From assembly GCF_026343955.1 (NCBI RefSeq), contig NZ_JAPKNI010000012.1, forward strand, positions 43,232 to 107,231: a DNA stretch of 64,000 nucleotides. Reading direction: 5' to 3'. How positions within the stretch are numbered: the stretch's first letter is position 1; every line of letters starts with the position of its first letter. Source of the DNA: Kaistia defluvii. GTDB lineage: Bacteria; Pseudomonadota; Alphaproteobacteria; Rhizobiales; Kaistiaceae. Positions 7,482-15,738 of this stretch are shown here, piece after piece. Made by a program: the position numbers and the translations under genes. The notes beneath the pieces are model-generated. The model did no database searches, was not told the origin of the DNA, and was given only the letters and a program-made list of their open reading frames with translations.

Positions 7482-10328
7482 ATGTCGCTCATCCACGAGA
7501 TCGATCACGGCACGCCGCGCTCCAAGTCCGAAACGATGGTGACGCTGACCATCGATGGCGAGACCATGACCGTGCCGAAAGGCACCTCGATCATGCGCGC
7601 CGCCAGCGAGATGGGCACGGCGATCCCGAAGCTCTGCGCCACCGACATGGTCGAGGCGTTCGGCTCCTGCCGCCTTTGCCTGGTCGAGATCGAGGGCAGG
7701 GCGGGAACGCCCGCCTCCTGCACCACGCCGGTGATGCCAGGCATGGTGGTGAAGACCCAGACGGACCGGCTGAAGCGGCTGCGCAAGGGCGTGATGGAGC
7801 TCTACATCTCCGACCATCCGCTCGACTGCCTGACCTGCGCCGCCAATGGCGATTGCGAACTGCAGGACATGGCGGGCGCGGTCGGATTGCGCGACGTTCG
7901 CTACGGCCATGAGGGGCACAACCACCCCAATCCGGGCCTCGACGAGTCGAACCCCTATTTCACCTACGACCCGTCCAAATGCATCGTGTGCTCGCGCTGC
8001 GTGCGCGCCTGCGAGGAGGTGCAGGGCACCTTCGCGCTGACGATTGCCGGGCGCGGCTTTGATTCCGTCGTTTCTCCCGGCATGGAAGAGAGCTTCCTCG
8101 GCTCGGAATGCGTTTCCTGCGGCGCCTGCGTGCAGGCCTGCCCGACCGCGACCCTGACGGAAAAGATGGTGATCGAGATCGGCCAGCCCGAGCATTCGGT
8201 CATCACCACCTGCGCCTATTGCGGCGTCGGCTGCACCTTCAAGGCCGAGATGCGCGGCAACGAGGTCGTCCGCATGGTGCCCTGGAAGGACGGCAAGGCG
8301 AACCGGGGCCATTCCTGCGTCAAGGGACGCTTCGCCTGGGGCTATGCCAGCCACAAGGAGCGCATCCTCAACCCGATGATCCGCGAAAGCATCGACCAGC
8401 CCTGGCGCGAAGTGTCGTGGGAAGAGGCGATCGCCCACACGGCGTCCGAGTTCAAGCGCATCCAGGCCAAATATGGCCGGCTGTCGATCGGCGGCATTAC
8501 CTCGTCGCGCTGCACCAACGAGGAGACCTTCCTCGTCCAGAAATTGATCCGCGGCGGCTTCGGCAACAACAATGTCGATACCTGCGCCCGGGTCTGCCAT
8601 TCACCGACCGGCTATGGCCTGAGCCAGACTTATGGCACCTCGGCGGGCACGCAGGATTTCGATTCGGTCGAGCAGTCCGACGTCATCCTGCTGATCGGCG
8701 CCAACCCGACCGACGCGCATCCCGTCTTCGGCTCGCGCATGAAGAAGCGTCTGCGCGAGGGCGCGAAGCTGATCGTGCTCGATCCGCGCCGCATCGACCT
8801 CGTGCGCATGCCGCATGTCGAGGCGTCCTATCACCTGCCGCTGCGCCCTGGCACCAACGTCGCCGTGCTGACGGCACTCGCCCATGTCATCGTGACCGAG
8901 GGGCTGGCCGACGAGGCCTTCGTGCGCGAGCGCTGCGACTGGGACGAGTTCCAGGACTGGGCCAGTTTCGTCGCCGACCCGCGCCACAGCCCGGAGGCGA
9001 TCGCCGAGCTTTGCGGCGTTCCGGCCGAGGACATTCGCGCGGCGGCCCGGCTCTACGCCACCGGGGGCAATGGCGCGATCTATTACGGCCTCGGCGTCAC
9101 CGAGCACAGCCAGGGCTCGACCACGGTGATGGCGATCGCCAACCTCGCCATGGCAACCGGCAATATCGGCCGCCCCGGCGTCGGCGTGAACCCGCTGCGC
9201 GGCCAGAACAACGTCCAGGGCGCATGCGACATGGGCTCGTTCCCGCACGAGTTCTCCGGCTATCGCCATGTCTCGGGCGACGACACGCGGCAATTGTTCG
9301 AATCGCTCTGGGGCGTGGCCTTGGACAGCGAGCCGGGCCTGCGCATCCCCAACATGCTCGACGCAGCCGTCGACGGCATCTTCAAGGGCCTCTATGTCCA
9401 GGGCGAGGACATCCTGCAGTCCGACCCGGACACCCGCCATGTCGCGGCCGGCCTCGCGGCGATGGAATGCGTCGTCGTGCAGGACCTGTTCCTGAACGAG
9501 ACGGCCAATTACGCGCATGTTTTCCTGCCGGGCTCGACCTTCCTGGAGAAGGACGGCACCTTCACCAATGCCGAGCGGCGCATCCAGCGCGTGCGCAAGG
9601 TAATGCCGTCGAAATCCGGCAAGGCGGACTGGGAGATCACGCTCGATATCGCCCAGGCCATGGGCTTCGACATGCACTACGCCCATCCGTCCGAGATCAT
9701 GGACGAGATCGCGGCGCTGACGCCGAGTTTTTCAGGCGTCTCCTACGCCAAGCTCGACGCCGAGGGCTCGGTGCAGTGGCCCTGCAACGAGAAGGCGCCG
9801 CTGGGCACGCCGGTCATGCATATCGATGGCTTCGTGCGCGGCAAGGGCCGCTTCATGGTCACCGAATATGTCGCGACCGACGAGCGCACCGGCCCGCGCT
9901 TCCCGCTGCTGCTCACCACCGGGCGCATCCTGTCGCAATACAATGTGGGCGCGCAGACGCGGCGGACCGAGAATGTCGTCTGGCATGGCGAGGACCGGCT
10001 GGAGATCCATCCGCACGACGCCGAGCAGCGCGGCATCCAGGCCGGCCAGTGGGTCAAGCTCGCCAGCCGGTCCGGCGAGACCAGCCTGCGCGCGCTGATC
10101 ACCGAGCGCGTCGCGCCGGGTGTCGTCTACACGACCTTCCATCACCCCGGCACCCAGGCGAATGTCGTCACCACCGACTTCTCCGACTGGGCCACCAATT
10201 GCCCGGAATACAAGGTGACGGCGGTACAGGTCATGCCTTCCAACGGTCCGACCGCCTGGCAGGAAGACTATGACGAGCAGGCCCGCCAAAGCCGCCGGAT
10301 CGCGCCGCATGTCGAGGCGGCGGAGTAG
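7482..10328 (+). CDS. fdsA: NAD-dependent formate dehydrogenase alpha (catalytic, Mo-bisMGD) subunit
   Basis: Catalytic subunit oxidising formate to CO2 at a bis-MGD molybdenum centre. The 948 residues show, in order: an N-terminal [2Fe-2S] domain (CRLCLVEIEG), a NuoG-like His/Cys3 cluster site (HPLDCLTCAANGDCEL), two ferredoxin-type [4Fe-4S] motifs (CIVCSRCVRAC and CVSCGACVQACP), and the proximal [4Fe-4S] motif CAYCGVGC. These are followed by the molybdopterin oxidoreductase domain and a C-terminal dinucleotide-binding domain. The metal ligand is Cys372 in RVCHSPTGYG, so this is the cysteine rather than the selenocysteine form. ATG 7482 follows AGGAG by 6 nt. Length and cofactor layout match soluble FdsABG enzymes. 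Confidence 0.97.
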   Translation: MSLIHEIDHGTPRSKSETMVTLTIDGETMTVPKGTSIMRAASEMGTAIPKLCATDMVEAFGSCRLCLVEIEGRAGTPASCTTPVMPGMVVKTQTDRLKRLRKGVMELYISDHPLDCLTCAANGDCELQDMAGAVGLRDVRYGHEGHNHPNPGLDESNPYFTYDPSKCIVCSRCVRACEEVQGTFALTIAGRGFDSVVSPGMEESFLGSECVSCGACVQACPTATLTEKMVIEIGQPEHSVITTCAYCGVGCTFKAEMRGNEVVRMVPWKDGKANRGHSCVKGRFAWGYASHKERILNPMIRESIDQPWREVSWEEAIAHTASEFKRIQAKYGRLSIGGITSSRCTNEETFLVQKLIRGGFGNNNVDTCARVCHSPTGYGLSQTYGTSAGTQDFDSVEQSDVILLIGANPTDAHPVFGSRMKKRLREGAKLIVLDPRRIDLVRMPHVEASYHLPLRPGTNVAVLTALAHVIVTEGLADEAFVRERCDWDEFQDWASFVADPRHSPEAIAELCGVPAEDIRAAARLYATGGNGAIYYGLGVTEHSQGSTTVMAIANLAMATGNIGRPGVGVNPLRGQNNVQGACDMGSFPHEFSGYRHVSGDDTRQLFESLWGVALDSEPGLRIPNMLDAAVDGIFKGLYVQGEDILQSDPDTRHVAAGLAAMECVVVQDLFLNETANYAHVFLPGSTFLEKDGTFTNAERRIQRVRKVMPSKSGKADWEITLDIAQAMGFDMHYAHPSEIMDEIAALTPSFSGVSYAKLDAEGSVQWPCNEKAPLGTPVMHIDGFVRGKGRFMVTEYVATDERTGPRFPLLLTTGRILSQYNVGAQTRRTENVVWHGEDRLEIHPHDAEQRGIQAGQWVKLASRSGETSLRALITERVAPGVVYTTFHHPGTQANVVTTDFSDWATNCPEYKVTAVQVMPSNGPTAWQEDYDEQARQSRRIAPHVEAAE

Positions 10329-10331
10329 GGG

Positions 10332-11147
10332 ATGCAACCGCCCTTTCTCCGCGTGCCGAGAACGCTCTGGCGCGCCGAGGGCGCGTCGGCCGGCGAGCGC
10401 GCGATTCCCGAGGAGGTCGCCGTCGCGCTGACCTATGACGGCAGCACCCAGGCCGTGATGATGGCGACGCCGTCGGATTTGGAGGATTTCGCCGTCGGCT
10501 TCAGCCTGTCGGAGGGGATCATTCAGCATCCCTCCGAGATCGAGCGCTTCGAGATCGTGGAGCAGGCGATCGGCGTCGAATTGCGCATGTGGCTCGCAGC
10601 CTCGCGCGGCCAGGCGCTGGCGAGCCGCCGGCGCTACATGGCCGGGCCTACCGGCTGCGGCCTCTGCGGCATCGACAGCCTCAGCGAGGCGATGCGCCCT
10701 CTGCCTGTCCTTGGCGAGGCGATGCGTGTGAGTGCTTCGGAAATCCGGGCCGCCCTGGCCGCGCTGGGGCCGCTCCAGCGCTTCAACCGCGAGACCCGCG
10801 CGATGCATGCCGCCGCCTTTGTGCGGGCCGGCGAAGGCGTCGTGGCGCTGCGCGAGGATGTCGGCCGCCACAATGCGCTCGACAAGCTCTGCGGCGCGCT
10901 GGCGCGCGGCGGCTTCGACGCGTCCTCGGGCATGGTGCTTTTGACCAGCCGCGTCTCGGTCGAGATGGTGCAGAAGACCGCGATGATCGGCGCGCCGCTG
11001 ATTGTCGCCGTCTCCGCGCCGACCGCGCTTGCCGTCCGCACGGCCGATGCCGCCGGCATCACGCTTGTCGCCATCGCACGGGGCGACGGCTTTGAAGTTT
11101 TCACCCACCCCGACCGCATTGCCGAGGAAGCCGCCGCCCATGTCTGA
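10332..11147 (+). CDS. fdhD: Formate dehydrogenase accessory sulfurtransferase FdhD
   Basis: Transfers sulfur from a cysteine desulfurase to the molybdenum cofactor before it is inserted into the formate dehydrogenase catalytic subunit (called FdsC in Fds systems). The 271 residues carry the catalytic CGLCGID motif (C109 and C112), the VGFSLSEGII region near residue 55, and REDVGRHNALDKL, all typical of the family. It starts 3 nt after the fdsA stop and its end overlaps fdsD by 8 nt, so it is within the same operon. Confidence 0.95.
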   Translation: MQPPFLRVPRTLWRAEGASAGERAIPEEVAVALTYDGSTQAVMMATPSDLEDFAVGFSLSEGIIQHPSEIERFEIVEQAIGVELRMWLAASRGQALASRRRYMAGPTGCGLCGIDSLSEAMRPLPVLGEAMRVSASEIRAALAALGPLQRFNRETRAMHAAAFVRAGEGVVALREDVGRHNALDKLCGALARGGFDASSGMVLLTSRVSVEMVQKTAMIGAPLIVAVSAPTALAVRTADAAGITLVAIARGDGFEVFTHPDRIAEEAAAHV

Positions 11148-11373
11148 GCGCTCGTCCGAAAAGCTCGTCCACATGGCGAACCAGATTGGAACGTTCTTCG
11201 CCAGCCAGGGCGCGGAGCAGGCGCCGGCCGCGATCGCCGATCATCTGCGCAAGTTCTGGGACCCCAGGATGCGGGCCGGAATCCTGGCCCATCTGGAAGC
11301 CGGCGGCGCCGACCTGGACCCGCTGGTGCGCCAGGCGGTCGAGCGGCTGCGGACGATGACGGCGGCCCGGTGA
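11140..11373 (+). CDS. fdsD: NAD-dependent formate dehydrogenase delta subunit
   Basis: A 77-residue protein, the usual size for FdsD, a small factor needed for full assembly or activity of Fds enzymes though not a redox subunit. It reads KLVHMANQIGTFFASQG near the N-terminus and HLRKFWDPRMR in the middle, both family hallmarks. The ATG at 11140 lies inside the end of fdhD (8-nt overlap). The frame is open further upstream, but those codons overlap fdhD and are not family-like. It is the last gene of the operon; no clear terminator follows, though a repeat hairpin lies 75 nt downstream. Confidence 0.92.
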   Translation: MSERSSEKLVHMANQIGTFFASQGAEQAPAAIADHLRKFWDPRMRAGILAHLEAGGADLDPLVRQAVERLRTMTAAR

Positions 11374-11447
11374 CGCGGTCACGGCGCCAGGGCTGAGTGA
11401 GGCGAGTTGCGTTAGGGAGTGGTCCAGTCCGATCCCACGCGCTCCGT

Positions 11448-11500
11448 CGTCATCCCGCACGCCGGGAAGTAGGGATCCCGGGGCTTCGCCCGGGATGACG
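11448..11500. repeat. GTCATCCC-type dispersed palindromic repeat
   Basis: Begins cgtcatccc and ends gggatgacg, with an inner gatcccggggcttcgcccgg segment. This REP-like pattern is common between genes in Alphaproteobacteria. It sits 75 nt after fdsD, where it could act as a transcript-end hairpin. Only one copy is seen in this window. Confidence 0.65.
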
Positions 11501-11697
11501 CCAGTGGATTGGGAACGGGGAGCCAAACCGCGACCGGCCGGCGCGGCTCTTCGAGAATCTGCCATGAACCGTCCGTGTGAAATTCAACGGCTCGCACCCT
11601 GTAGCCCCGCCCGAGTTATCCCCACGCCAAACCGGCAGGAACGCTACGTTTTCGGGCGTTCGGCCGCCCTGGCGCGGAAAACATGCGTTTTAGGACT

Positions 11698-11726
11698 TTG
11701 CAAGCCGACACAGGCTTTGCTATAGC
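11698..11726 (+). promoter_or_regulatory. Predicted sigma-70-type promoter of the tRNA-Asn pair
   Basis: TTGCAA (11698-11703), a 17-nt spacer, then TATAGC (11721-11726), placed 27 nt before the first tRNA. Spacing is ideal for the housekeeping sigma factor. Confidence 0.6.
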
Positions 11727-11752
11727 CTCGCTCACAGCAGCGGCGACGCTGT

Positions 11753-11828
11753 TCCGCGATAGCTCAGTTGGTAGAGCAGGTGACTGTTAATCACCGGGTC
11801 GTTGGTTCGAGTCCAACTCGCGGAGCCA
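11753..11828 (+). tRNA. tRNA-Asn (GTT anticodon), copy 1
   Basis: A 76-nt cloverleaf with encoded CCA. The acceptor stem is tccgcga/tcgcgga, the D arm gctcagttggtagagc, the anticodon loop ctgttaa (anticodon GTT), and the T arm gttggttcgagtccaac. It is identical in sequence to the copy at 11924-11999. Confidence 0.97.
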
Positions 11829-11834
11829 AATTTG

Positions 11835-11877
11835 ATCAAGGGGTTAGATGGATCGCCATCTAGCCCCTTGATTGTTT
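11835..11877 (+). terminator. Terminator hairpin after tRNA-Asn copy 1
   Basis: A 17-bp stem with one G-U wobble and the loop atcg, starting atcaaggggttagatgg and ending in tgttt. The homologous hairpin after the second tRNA differs at two paired positions by compensating changes, which supports an RNA structure rather than chance. Confidence 0.75.
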
Positions 11878-11923
11878 CCATGCCTCGGCGCCGAGGCTTT
11901 GGGGCAGGGGCCGCAAACGCTGT

Positions 11924-11999
11924 TCCGCGATAGCTCAGTTGGTAGAGCAGGTGACTGTTAATCACCGGGTCGTTGGTTCGAGTCCAACTCGCGGAGCCA
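11924..11999 (+). tRNA. tRNA-Asn (GTT anticodon), copy 2
   Basis: Identical to the first tRNA-Asn over all 76 nt, including CCA, 95 nt after its end. The tandem arrangement with similar downstream hairpins points to a local duplication of a tRNA-plus-terminator unit. Confidence 0.97.
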
Positions 12000-12005
12000 G
12001 TTTTG

Positions 12006-12049
12006 ATCAAGGGGTCGGATGGGTTGCCATCCGGCCCCTTGATTGTTTT
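12006..12049 (+). terminator. Terminator hairpin after tRNA-Asn copy 2
   Basis: A 17-bp stem opening atcaaggggtcggatgg, loop gttg, followed by tgtttt. Compared with copy 1, two A/T pairs have become G/C pairs on both arms together. Confidence 0.75.
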
Positions 12050-12247
12050 CAACTGCTGAAATCGGGGCGGTGGAAGTCCTGCCGGGCACGGCGTCCCGGT
12101 CGTGTCCCTTGGGGCGGATTCGAATCCCGCACCGGACGCCTGGGGCCGCGACGCATCGATCGGTGCGCGGCCGGCCCAGATCCCGCCACTTTTTCCACGG
12201 CTACGCTGCATTGCAGTACAAATTTCCGCAGTGCACAGTATCGGAAA

Positions 12248-12270
12248 AACTGTCTATTTCTTAGACAGTT
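12248..12270. promoter_or_regulatory. Operator-like inverted repeat upstream of the tct operon
   Basis: Perfect arms aactgtct/agacagtt separated by the 7-nt spacer atttctt, in an AT-richer patch about 200 nt before tctC. The size and symmetry suit a dimeric repressor site. No regulator gene is adjacent, so the protein that binds is unknown. Confidence 0.4.
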
Positions 12271-12339
12271 CAGCGCGCGTATCCCCTGCGGCGCGGCAAG
12301 ATAGATTGTGTCTTGCCGTTCCGTAATACGATGTTTGCG

Positions 12340-12368
12340 TTGACAGACAACCGCATGGACTGAATAGT
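12340..12368 (+). promoter_or_regulatory. Possible promoter of tctCBA
   Basis: TTGACA (12340-12345) with 17 nt to AATAGT (12363-12368). The -35 element is perfect and the -10 is poor. It lies 100 nt before the tctC start. Confidence 0.35.
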
Positions 12369-12467
12369 TTGATCATACATTCCGGACGATCGATCGGGTT
12401 TTCCGGCGACTCGGGCAGGCGGCTCGATCGCGATGGTTCGGTATTGTCAGCATTCTGGGAGGATACC

Positions 12468-13445
12468 ATGCTGCGACGTACACTTCTTTGCACCGCGCTC
12501 GCCTTTGCGTCGGTCGCTGTCACTGCCCCTGCGATGGCACAGTCGTCTTATCCCGACCGGCCGATCCAGATGCTCGTGCCGTGGGGCGCCGGCGGTGGCA
12601 CCGACGCCGTGGCGCGCATTCTCGGCACGCTTCTGCAGCAGGAACTCGGCGTTCCGGTCAATGTCGTCAACCGCACCGGCGGATCGGGCGTCGTCGGCCA
12701 TAGCGCCATCGCCAAGGCCAAGCCGGATGGCTACACCATCGGCGTCGTGACGATCGAGATCGACATGATGCATTGGCAGGGCCTGACGGACCTGACCTAC
12801 AAGGACTTCGACTTCCTCGCCATGGTCAATGCCGATCCCGGCAGCGTCATGGTGTCGGTGGATTCGCCGTTCAAGACGCTTCCCGAGTTGCTGGCCGCCA
12901 TCAAGGAGAAGCCGGCTGGCACCTTCAAGGCCTCCGGCACCGGCCAGGGTGGCATCTGGCATCTCGGCCTTGCCGGCTGGATGATGTCGCACGGCCTGAA
13001 GCCGGACCAGGTCACCTGGGTGCCGAGCCAGGGCGCAGCTCCCGGGATCACCGACATGGTGGCCGGCGGCGTCGACCTCGTACCCGCCGCGCTTGCGGAA
13101 GGCCGTTCGATGATCGACGCCAAGCGCGTCGTGGGTCTCGGCTCGATGTCGGCCGAGCGCCAGGAACTTTTCCCGGACGTGCCGACGCTGAAGGAAGCGG
13201 TCGATTCCGACTGGACGCTGGCCGTCTGGCGTACCGTCGCGGCACCTGCCGGCTTGCCGGATGACGTCAAGGCCAAGCTCGAAGCGGCGCTGGAGAAGGC
13301 CTATAACAGCCCAGAATACAAGAAGTTCATGACCGAGCGCGGCTTCGGCATGCGCTGGGCTGACGGCAAGGAAGCGACCCGTATCGTCGCCGAAGACGAC
13401 GCGACCCTCGGCAACATCATGAAGGAAGCCGGTCTCGCCAAATAG
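12468..13445 (+). CDS. tctC: Tripartite tricarboxylate transporter substrate-binding protein (TctC/Bug family)
   Basis: Periplasmic receptor of a TTT-family solute importer. The 325-residue product has a signal peptide cut near AMA-QSSY, followed by the Bug-family opening YPDRPIQMLVPWGAGGGTDAVAR. The GSGVVGH and TFKASGTGQGGIWH segments correspond to the ligand-loop regions of the family. ATG 12468 is preceded by GGGAGGA; an in-frame ATG 99 nt upstream would place residues before the signal peptide. It is the first gene of tctC-tctB-tctA. Substrates of these systems are usually carboxylates; the specific one cannot be read from sequence. Confidence 0.92.
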   Translation: MLRRTLLCTALAFASVAVTAPAMAQSSYPDRPIQMLVPWGAGGGTDAVARILGTLLQQELGVPVNVVNRTGGSGVVGHSAIAKAKPDGYTIGVVTIEIDMMHWQGLTDLTYKDFDFLAMVNADPGSVMVSVDSPFKTLPELLAAIKEKPAGTFKASGTGQGGIWHLGLAGWMMSHGLKPDQVTWVPSQGAAPGITDMVAGGVDLVPAALAEGRSMIDAKRVVGLGSMSAERQELFPDVPTLKEAVDSDWTLAVWRTVAAPAGLPDDVKAKLEAALEKAYNSPEYKKFMTERGFGMRWADGKEATRIVAEDDATLGNIMKEAGLAK

Positions 13446-13550
13446 GCGGCCTCGGTTCTTCGATCTCCATGCTTGCGGCGCGGCGAGGGCAGATAGCCCT
13501 TGTCGCGCCGCTTCCCCGGTTTCGACCGGAAAACTTTGCACGGAACGGCC

Positions 13551-14027
13551 ATGATCAAGCTCAGTGAACTTCATCTGGGATTTTTGACCGCTCTTGGCGG
13601 CATGATCCTGCTTTTTGCGTCGGCGAATTTCGGCGCCCTTCCCGGACAGGATTATGGCGCCGGCACCATGCCGAGGCTGATCGGCTGGTGCGCCATTCTG
13701 CTCGGTTGCTTCATGGTGGCGACGAGCCTGAAGAACCTGCCGGAGATGCTGAGGCCGCATTTGGCCGACTGGGTGCGCAAGCCGCGTCTAGCGATCGCAG
13801 CGCTTGGCTGCATTGCGGTCATCGCCTGCTACATCCTGTTTGCCGAGACGGTCGGTTTCATTCCGATGAGTTTCATAAGCCTGCTGGCGCTGATGCTGTT
13901 GCTGCGGACAAGCCTTGTGACAGCGGTTCTGGCCAGCCTGGCGACGACGCTTGTTGTCTATTACGGCTTTTCCCGCCTTTTGATGGTGCCGCTTCCGCGC
14001 ACCGAATTTCTCTCCTTTCTCGGGTGA
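13551..14027 (+). CDS. tctB: Tripartite tricarboxylate transporter small membrane subunit TctB
   Basis: A 158-residue protein with four hydrophobic segments (roughly residues 11-30, 42-60, 82-101 and 110-145), as expected for the poorly conserved small subunit. The N-terminal half contains the AGTMPRLIG motif often found in TctB. ATG 13551 follows GGAAC; an upstream in-frame TTG at 13500 lacks a good site. The tctA start is 3 nt past its stop. Confidence 0.88.
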   Translation: MIKLSELHLGFLTALGGMILLFASANFGALPGQDYGAGTMPRLIGWCAILLGCFMVATSLKNLPEMLRPHLADWVRKPRLAIAALGCIAVIACYILFAETVGFIPMSFISLLALMLLLRTSLVTAVLASLATTLVVYYGFSRLLMVPLPRTEFLSFLG

Positions 14028-14030
14028 CGC

Positions 14031-15530
14031 ATGCTGATACTTGAACAGGCTGCGGCCCTCGTCTTTCAACCCTATGTGCTCGGCGTCATCCTGGCATCGG
14101 CCGTATTCGGCATGCTGGTTGGCGCCATTCCCGGTCTGACAGCGACCATGGCGACGGCGCTGCTCGTTCCGATGACCTTCTTCATGGAGCCGGTGCCAGC
14201 CATCGCCGCGATCGTGACCGCGACGGCCATGGCGATTTTCGCCGGCGACATTCCCGCGGCGCTCCTCCGCATGCCCGGCACCCCGGCCAATGCCGCCTAT
14301 GTCGAGGACGCCTACAAGATGACGCAATCCGGGCGGGGCGAAGAAGCCCTCGGCGCGGCGCTCGTCTTCTCGGTCATCGGCGGATTGTTCGGCTCGATCG
14401 TCCTGATGACGGTCTCGCCGACGCTCGCCGAGGTCGCGCTGAAGTTCAGCTCGGAAGAGTATTTCTGGCTGGTGCTGCTGGGCTTGTCCTGCGCCGTCTT
14501 CGTCAATCCCGGTTCGCCGACCCGCGGCCTGATCTCGCTGTTGATTGGCCTGTTCGTCGCCACGATTGGCATGGAAAATCCTTCGGGAGAGCCGCGCTTT
14601 TCCTTCGGCAACATCGAACTGATGGCCGGCATCCAGTTTATCCCGGCCATGATCGGCCTGTTCGCGGTCTCGGAAGTGCTTCGTACCGTGACGGCCACCT
14701 CTCCGCGCCAGAAGATCCCGCGCGCCGACGGTCATGGCGTCTTCAAGACGCAGTGGAAGAACCTCAAGAAATATCCCGTCCAGACGGCTCGGGGCAGCAT
14801 TACCGGAACCGCGCTTGGCATTCTGCCCGGGGCCGGCGCCGATATCGCCGCCTGGATTTCCTATGCGATCTCGAAGCGTTTCTCGAAGCAGAAGGAAAAG
14901 TTCGGTACCGGCCATGTCGAGGGTCTGGTCGAGGCGGGAGCCTCGAACAACTCAGCGGTCAGCGGTGCCTGGATCCCGGCGCTCGTCTTCGGCATTCCGG
15001 GCGATTCGATCACCGCGATCGTCATCGGCGTGCTCTACATCAAGGGCATCAATCCCGGACCGACCATCTTCATCAACGATCCGCAGACGGTCTATGCGAT
15101 CTTCATGGTCTTCATATTGGCCAATCTGATCATGCTGCCGCTGGGGTGGCTAGCCATTCGCGGCGCGCGGCCGATCCTCTCGATCCCGCCCTCGACGTTG
15201 ATGCCGATGATCCTCATCTTCTGCATCGTCGGATCGTTTGCCATCGCCAATTCGACGGCTGGCATCGTCATGATGATGGTATTCGGAATTATCGGGTTCT
15301 TCATGGAGGAGAACGGGATTCCGATCGCGCCCGCGATCCTGGGCATGGTGCTGGGGCCGATGCTGGAGCAGAACTTCATCACCTCCATGATCAAGGCCGA
15401 TGGCGATGTCCTCCGCTTCTTCGAGCGGCCGATCGCTGCTGGGCTTGGGACCTTGACCATTCTGGTCTGGCTGTTCCCGCTGGTGATGCTTCTGCTGCGC
15501 CGGCACAAGGCTGCACGTTTCGCGACGTAG
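14031..15530 (+). CDS. tctA: Tripartite tricarboxylate transporter large permease TctA
   Basis: Main membrane channel of the transporter, 499 residues with about eleven or twelve hydrophobic segments. It holds the GAIPGLTATMATALLVP motif near residue 33 and GILPGAGADIAAWISY near 263, the two signature repeats of the family. Also visible is SNNSAVSGAWIPALVFGIPGD. It is the last gene of the operon, and a strong terminator lies 33 nt after the stop. Confidence 0.95.
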   Translation: MLILEQAAALVFQPYVLGVILASAVFGMLVGAIPGLTATMATALLVPMTFFMEPVPAIAAIVTATAMAIFAGDIPAALLRMPGTPANAAYVEDAYKMTQSGRGEEALGAALVFSVIGGLFGSIVLMTVSPTLAEVALKFSSEEYFWLVLLGLSCAVFVNPGSPTRGLISLLIGLFVATIGMENPSGEPRFSFGNIELMAGIQFIPAMIGLFAVSEVLRTVTATSPRQKIPRADGHGVFKTQWKNLKKYPVQTARGSITGTALGILPGAGADIAAWISYAISKRFSKQKEKFGTGHVEGLVEAGASNNSAVSGAWIPALVFGIPGDSITAIVIGVLYIKGINPGPTIFINDPQTVYAIFMVFILANLIMLPLGWLAIRGARPILSIPPSTLMPMILIFCIVGSFAIANSTAGIVMMMVFGIIGFFMEENGIPIAPAILGMVLGPMLEQNFITSMIKADGDVLRFFERPIAAGLGTLTILVWLFPLVMLLLRRHKAARFAT

Positions 15531-15562
15531 TCGGACGGCTGTTTCGCACGAATCAACGCTTT

Positions 15563-15594
15563 GCCCGGCGCGGAGAAATCCGCGCCGGGCTTTT
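15563..15594 (+). terminator. Rho-independent terminator of the tct operon
   Basis: A perfect 12-bp stem (gcccggcgcgga/tccgcgccgggc) closed by a GAAA tetraloop and followed by TTTT. Confidence 0.93.
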
Positions 15595-15738
15595 CATTGG
15601 GCGCCCGTGACGGTTCGATGCAGGCAGGAGCCGTTGCAATCCGGTGGTTCTCTTCCACATAAGAAGGAGCGTCCGAACTGCACGACACGGCGCAGAATCG
15701 GGCTGATGCCCGGTTGCCTCACGGAGAGAACCAGCCGC

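Larger units (their letters stand above)
11374..11752. other. Intergenic region between fdsD and tRNA-Asn
   Basis: No convincing gene. Open frames here lack ribosome-binding sites and family-like sequence. The region holds a GTCATCCC-type palindromic repeat (11448-11500) and, at its right end, a promoter for the tRNA genes (11698-11726). The rest shows nothing I can name. Confidence 0.6.
12050..12467. other. Intergenic region upstream of tctC
   Basis: No supported gene. It contains a T-arm-like segment (12114-12130, possible tRNA relic), an 8-bp inverted repeat with 7-nt spacer (12248-12270) and a weak promoter-like pair (12340-12368). This is the likely control region of the tct operon. Confidence 0.5.

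Noticed and set aside
8108..10273. Long open frame on the same strand inside fdsA in another phase
   Set aside because: An Arg/Gly/Ala/Pro-rich shadow of fdsA with no domain; fdsA itself is certain.
11495..11725. Open frame of 76 codons between fdsD and tRNA-Asn
   Set aside because: It overlaps a palindromic repeat and the tRNA promoter, and has no ribosome-binding site or plausible protein features.
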